From the NCBI GenBank assembly GCA_009760855.2, contig WPIO01000024.1, forward strand, positions 2,829,001-2,893,000: 64,000 bases of DNA, given 5' to 3'. The notes beneath the pieces are model-generated. The model was not told the DNA's origin and did not search any database. It saw only the letters and a program-made list of their open reading frames with translations. The position numbers were made by a program, and so were the translations under genes. This document shows, in pieces, positions 60,565 to 64,000 of this stretch. This DNA comes from Cristatella mucedo. Lineage: Eukaryota > Bryozoa > Phylactolaemata > Cristatellidae. Numbering within the stretch: the first letter of the stretch is position 1; each line of letters opens with the position of its first letter.

Positions 60565-60594
60565 CTGCCTCTGCTGACCGGTCAGCAGAGGCAG
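60565..60594. repeat. Perfect 30-bp palindrome
   Basis: ctgcctctgctgacc followed at once by its exact reverse complement, no loop. Inside the transposase-like frame. Confidence 0.97.
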
Positions 60595-60949
60595 CTTTTT
60601 TGGTAGAGAACGACACACTTTATGTCTTATCACTCGAACTTTTTGAACCAAACCATTCTCACAATGAGTTCCATGAATGCTACAAAAGAAGATCCAGTCT
60701 GAGAATCATCACTGTAAAGCACTGTTACTTCTGCCTCTCCTTCTGCTGGATGACCAGTGAATCGAACGTAATGTGTTCTTGTGACCTACTGACCCAAACT
60801 GCTCTGGCAAACTATGTTTGTATTTTAAGCCTATTACGACTTGCCTCAAAGCACCTTGCTTCCTAGTTGACAGAGACTGTAATCGTTGCGTCTGTGTTAT
60901 TTTAATCTTTATGGACGGATCGTACGCTTGACTCATTATAGTTATAATG

Positions 60950-60986
60950 GCTGACTACCTGCAAGGTTATCTTGCAGGTAGTCGGC
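60950..60986. repeat. Hairpin repeat, 16-bp arms and 5-nt loop
   Basis: gctgactacctgcaag, loop gttat, then cttgcaggtagtcggc; 13 bp perfect, then one mismatch and two more pairs. Confidence 0.93.
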
Positions 60987-61569
60987 AGGATTGATCGACA
61001 TCCAAGAGTTCCCCTTCTTCTTGACGGTAAGCATCTCCCTCCGGTGCTTAGTTTCAATGTCAGAATTCTTCAAAAAAACAGCACCCATAGGAGTTATCAT
61101 AAGTCTAAGATAAAAATTTTCAGAAAAACCGACACTTACAAGAGCTAATGTTCTTCCTAAGAATAGCAGTCTAGTAGCGTGCCTGAGAGAAACGAACTTG
61201 TATGAGTCTGAGCCAATCAGTGGCCATGATAGACCATGATAGATAGTTAGGATAGCCAACCGGTGACTAGCACGTTTGCTTTAACTCACCCAATTTCTTG
61301 AAAAAAGTCGTGCCCACGCACAATGACTGCTGGAGCGGCTGTGCCTGACATTGATTGATTTGCCTTTGTTCGAGTACATAAGCCCCAAGTAAATACACAT
61401 AGCAATTTTAATTTTAATTGCAGTAAACGGGTGTATAATTGAGTCAGAAAACCTAGTGCTTACTGTATAATTCGCATTATCTCGATCTCATTTTAATAAG
61501 TATATTTCTTTTAAACCGGGATTGAGCAAAGCCGAATAATTCAAAGCGATACATGGTGACGGACGACTG

Positions 61570-62604
61570 TATTTTCATCAGTGTTAAAAAATAGCGACTA
61601 CAATGACAGAGACTCGGACAAAATTAATTTTCGTCCTTTACATCAACTCGTTACCACAGATTTCTCACCTACAGGAATAACAGCTAGCTGGCTGAGTTAA
61701 CATTCCTTCCTTAAATAAGGATAGCAGGCATACCTGTGACACATATTACCCGACGACAGTGCATTTGTGCATGTGCTATGATCAGCATCAAAGTTGATGC
61801 CAGCTCAGTGCTTTCAAGAATATTTACTACATATGTAACTAAAATCAGGTTAAGTACCACTCAGAAAGATTTTTCTTACAAGTGCTTACATAGATGAGGT
61901 TTTGTAGCCTACGATTGCTGCGATGTGACTCATGACCACTGGCCTGGCCACAGCCTGAAATTTGAGCTTGAGCCAAAATTTGCTTTAAGTCTCTTAATCT
62001 GAGCAATTGCATGCACGGCACTCGTCAGCATAAGGGTTAAATATGGGGCTTTCTGGCAGAATAGATTTTATATTCACGGCTGGCGTACACCGACGATGCG
62101 ACCATCTACAGAAGACTAGGAGGACTCACTGCCTCAGTGTAGCTGTAAATTCGCTGAAGCTCGCCGCTATGACTTGTGCATTTTGCATTCCCACGTTTCA
62201 TGTTTTTTGTGGTCTCCCCTTATTGAGTTGGATGACACGGTAAATTAGGATGTGGTGCACTATTGAGTAACGTTACTGCACTTAATGTAAGGGGTGCATT
62301 TGTAACAATAATTATTGGCCTCCGTACCTTGCAAATTGAAGGTCATTATGCACTTAAATTAAGTGATTTAGAGTCTGTGGAAAAAATTACGCCAATACTC
62401 ACTGACCAGCATTCGCAGCCAAATAATAAGCTTATTAATTTTAAGGTTATTTTGGTTACTCTTGGAGGAATCGTATATTTTAAGATAGATTGATTGTCAT
62501 AACTAGTTTCCAATCAGCGAAGGCATCCTATTGCCCGAAATTGTAGCTCAAGTTCATAGCCACAAATCAAACCAACAAGAACTCTTTTAAACCTCGCTTT
62601 TTTG
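61570..62604. other. Unassigned DNA
   Basis: Plus frames at 62,043-62,243 and 62,263-62,493 have no domain signature or splice support. Confidence 0.35.
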
Positions 62605-62850
62605 TTTTAATGCTCCCAAAGCCTAGGACTTACTCACGAACGATGCCAACACATCACCTTGGTTGAAAAGAGTTGAGCAGAATTTTAACGTACGCCAATA
62701 CATCGCGACAATTGCCAGATCCAAGCGTTGAATTTTGCTTGCTTAAGTCTGTAAACAATGTGATTTTATCTCTAACCATATTGATATGCATATTAAAAGC
62801 ATATGTAAAGTGCATAGAAAATAATTCAGTTTTTTGAGAGTCTATAAAAA
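62605..62850 (+). mobile_element. LINE-A 3' fragment, internally deleted
   Basis: tgctcccaaagcctaggact (end of RT coding), shortened UTR, then gtaaagtgcatagaaaataa and a decayed hairpin. Confidence 0.65.
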
Positions 62851-62859
62851 ATGTATCCT

Positions 62860-63071
62860 TTAATTATTAAAGTGAGATTGAAGCGGCTGCAACGACGAGA
62901 ATTGATGCAATCATCACATATTTTTGAAATGTGTTTATCTTCTGTGCACCCGTCAAACGAGCAACTTGTGCTTTCACAGCCTTCATTGTTGTTGGCTAAG
63001 CCAAACCCTCGAACCCCTCGAATATTAGAGAACTGGCCCAACCGCTGAATGCAATTAATATAATTCGTCAT
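62860..63071 (-). CDS. Weak Cys-rich open frame, unidentified
   Basis: Minus-strand frame encoding a run with regularly spaced Cys: GCESTSCSFDGC, then ICDDC. A possible acceptor (ggttgggccag) precedes it and a gtgatg donor follows. No family is recognised and no linked exon is visible, so this is only a candidate. Confidence 0.15.
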
Positions 63072-63230
63072 TCGTCATCCTTTGATATAATGTTGACCAT
63101 TATATAGGTAAAAAGCGGATTCTCAATTCATACTATTTATGAAATTTTTATACTTAAAAGCACGTAAAAATAATGCACACAGGAATTATGTCTAGGCTAA
63201 TCTTTACTGCACATACACAGAAATGCCTCC

Positions 63231-63326
63231 CATACACGTGCACACACGCGCACGCCCACGCGCACGCGCACGCGCACGCGCACGCACACGCACACTCATA
63301 TACATATATATATATGTATATATATA
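63231..63326. repeat. CA/CG-rich alternating purine-pyrimidine tract with TA end
   Basis: Mostly cacgcgcacgcgcacgcg-type alternation for about 60 bp, followed by TA-rich repeats. Candidate Z-DNA-forming tract; source of RARARA frames. Confidence 0.95.
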
Positions 63327-63453
63327 TTCAGAAATAGTACACATACGCATGTGGAGAACTGTGAAAATTGTATGTTCAAATAATTTAAAGTGGATAAGAG
63401 CTGACCTAGTTTTACTGGGAACAGGCAAATGCTTGAAAAATACTGTTAATTAG

Positions 63454-64000
63454 TTAATATATGCAGATGTAAATATATTAAAACCACCATTCTTTATCTT
63501 TTAGGAGTTATTTCATAAAAATTTGATTCCCTTGGTTTAAGAGTGGTTACTTCTAATTAAAAAACTGATTGCGGAAAAAAGTAGTATACTTACAGTAATG
63601 AATTGAAACTGACAGTGCAAGGTAAACGCACGTTCTCATTGTTCAAACGAAATTGCAAACAACAATCGACATGACGTCGCCGGACAATTGTCAGCTAAAG
63701 AATTTTTATTTGGCTTGACAATACCTATAAAAGCTATTTTTGACTACTATACTGCATATGCGAGAATATATCTATAAACTCCATATTCTGCTAGGTTTAA
63801 TAAATTAAGAAATTGATAGCTCAACTGATTAGAATTATCAAGCCGGTATGCTAAAACATGGCAAAAAGTTCCCAATTTACAATGAAAATTTCTAATCCTC
63901 CGTGTAAGTTAATGCCAATTTAAAGCATTAATTCCTGGCTAAAAATGTCTATGGTGAATAAACGGAGTTGGAAATAAGAAATTGGTCAATTTTGATATGC
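63454..64000. other. Unassigned AT-rich DNA
   Basis: Nothing recognised to the end of the window. Confidence 0.4.

Larger units (their letters stand above)
60469..61569 (-). pseudogene. Pogo/Tigger-like transposase remnant and right end
   Basis: Right terminus (reverse complement cagtcgtccgtcaccatg) ends at 61,569 and is followed by TA; 61.40-61.57 kb aligns with the right part of the MITE at 17.8-17.97 kb. On the minus strand a first frame contains KHRREMLTVKKKG, like the start of the CENP-B N-terminal helix-turn-helix. A later frame contains VCRSLPKKLP and YNPEQVISMDEMGNF, like the block around the first catalytic Asp ('N-x-D-E-T'). The Thr after the Glu is Met. Frames are broken and the catalytic block beyond is missing. 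Confidence 0.55.

Overview
This is an AT-rich animal nuclear DNA window, probably from an invertebrate. The evidence is one split metazoan gene with GT-AG introns, two families of APE-type non-LTR retrotransposons, tRNA-derived SINEs, pogo/Tigger-type DNA transposons and long CA/TA/GA microsatellites. I cannot name the phylum. There is no operon structure, no CRISPR array and no functional tRNA or rRNA gene that I can see.

The main genic finding is on the minus strand: short exons whose reading phases fit together and that encode a reprolysin-family (M12B) metalloprotease-like protein. Exons at 48,678-48,470 and 47,931-47,730 carry the start of the catalytic domain. Exons at 35,277-35,216, 34,678-34,540 and 34,203-34,051 carry its second half, including the place where the zinc motif HExxHxxGxxH should be. 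There the sequence reads QAVGLILGATF, so all three His ligands and the catalytic Glu are missing. Exons at 32,898-32,751 and 30,602-30,404 carry an ADAMTS-type cysteine-rich domain. Phase-compatible but weaker exons continue at 28.6, 28.3, 23.1, 14.6 and 6.6 kb, the last with a transmembrane helix. If all belong together this is a membrane-anchored pseudoprotease spread over more than 42 kb. Signal-peptide exons, most prodomain exons and at least one small exon between 47.7 and 35.3 kb were not found.

Most other recognisable sequence is repeats. LINE-A (CR1/L2-like; 3' end with a hairpin and an ATT tail) has about 25 copies, from 3-kb copies down to many 60-100 bp 3' tails. LINE-B (related RT, ACATT-type 3' end) has five copies. 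Every copy is broken. A tRNA-headed SINE (SINE-A) ends in a tail like that of LINE-A, which suggests it is mobilised by that LINE. A second SINE (SINE-B) carries three tandem 19-bp units. Pogo/Tigger elements lie at 17.3-18.0, 51.2-54.6 and 59.8-61.6 kb, two of them with TA flanks. Several insertions are nested and give a relative order of events.

Region by region: 0-13.9 kb holds LINE fragments, a SINE-B copy, the transmembrane exon and a possible plus-strand terminal exon; 14-19 kb holds one exon, a Tigger MITE and much unassigned DNA; 19.9-27.6 kb is an almost continuous LINE block; 28-35.3 kb is the core of the protease-like gene; 35.3-47.7 kb is a large intron with microsatellites, SINEs and LINE tails; 47.7-48.7 kb holds two exons; 51-63 kb is dense in Tigger and LINE copies; the last kilobase has a CA/CG-rich microsatellite.
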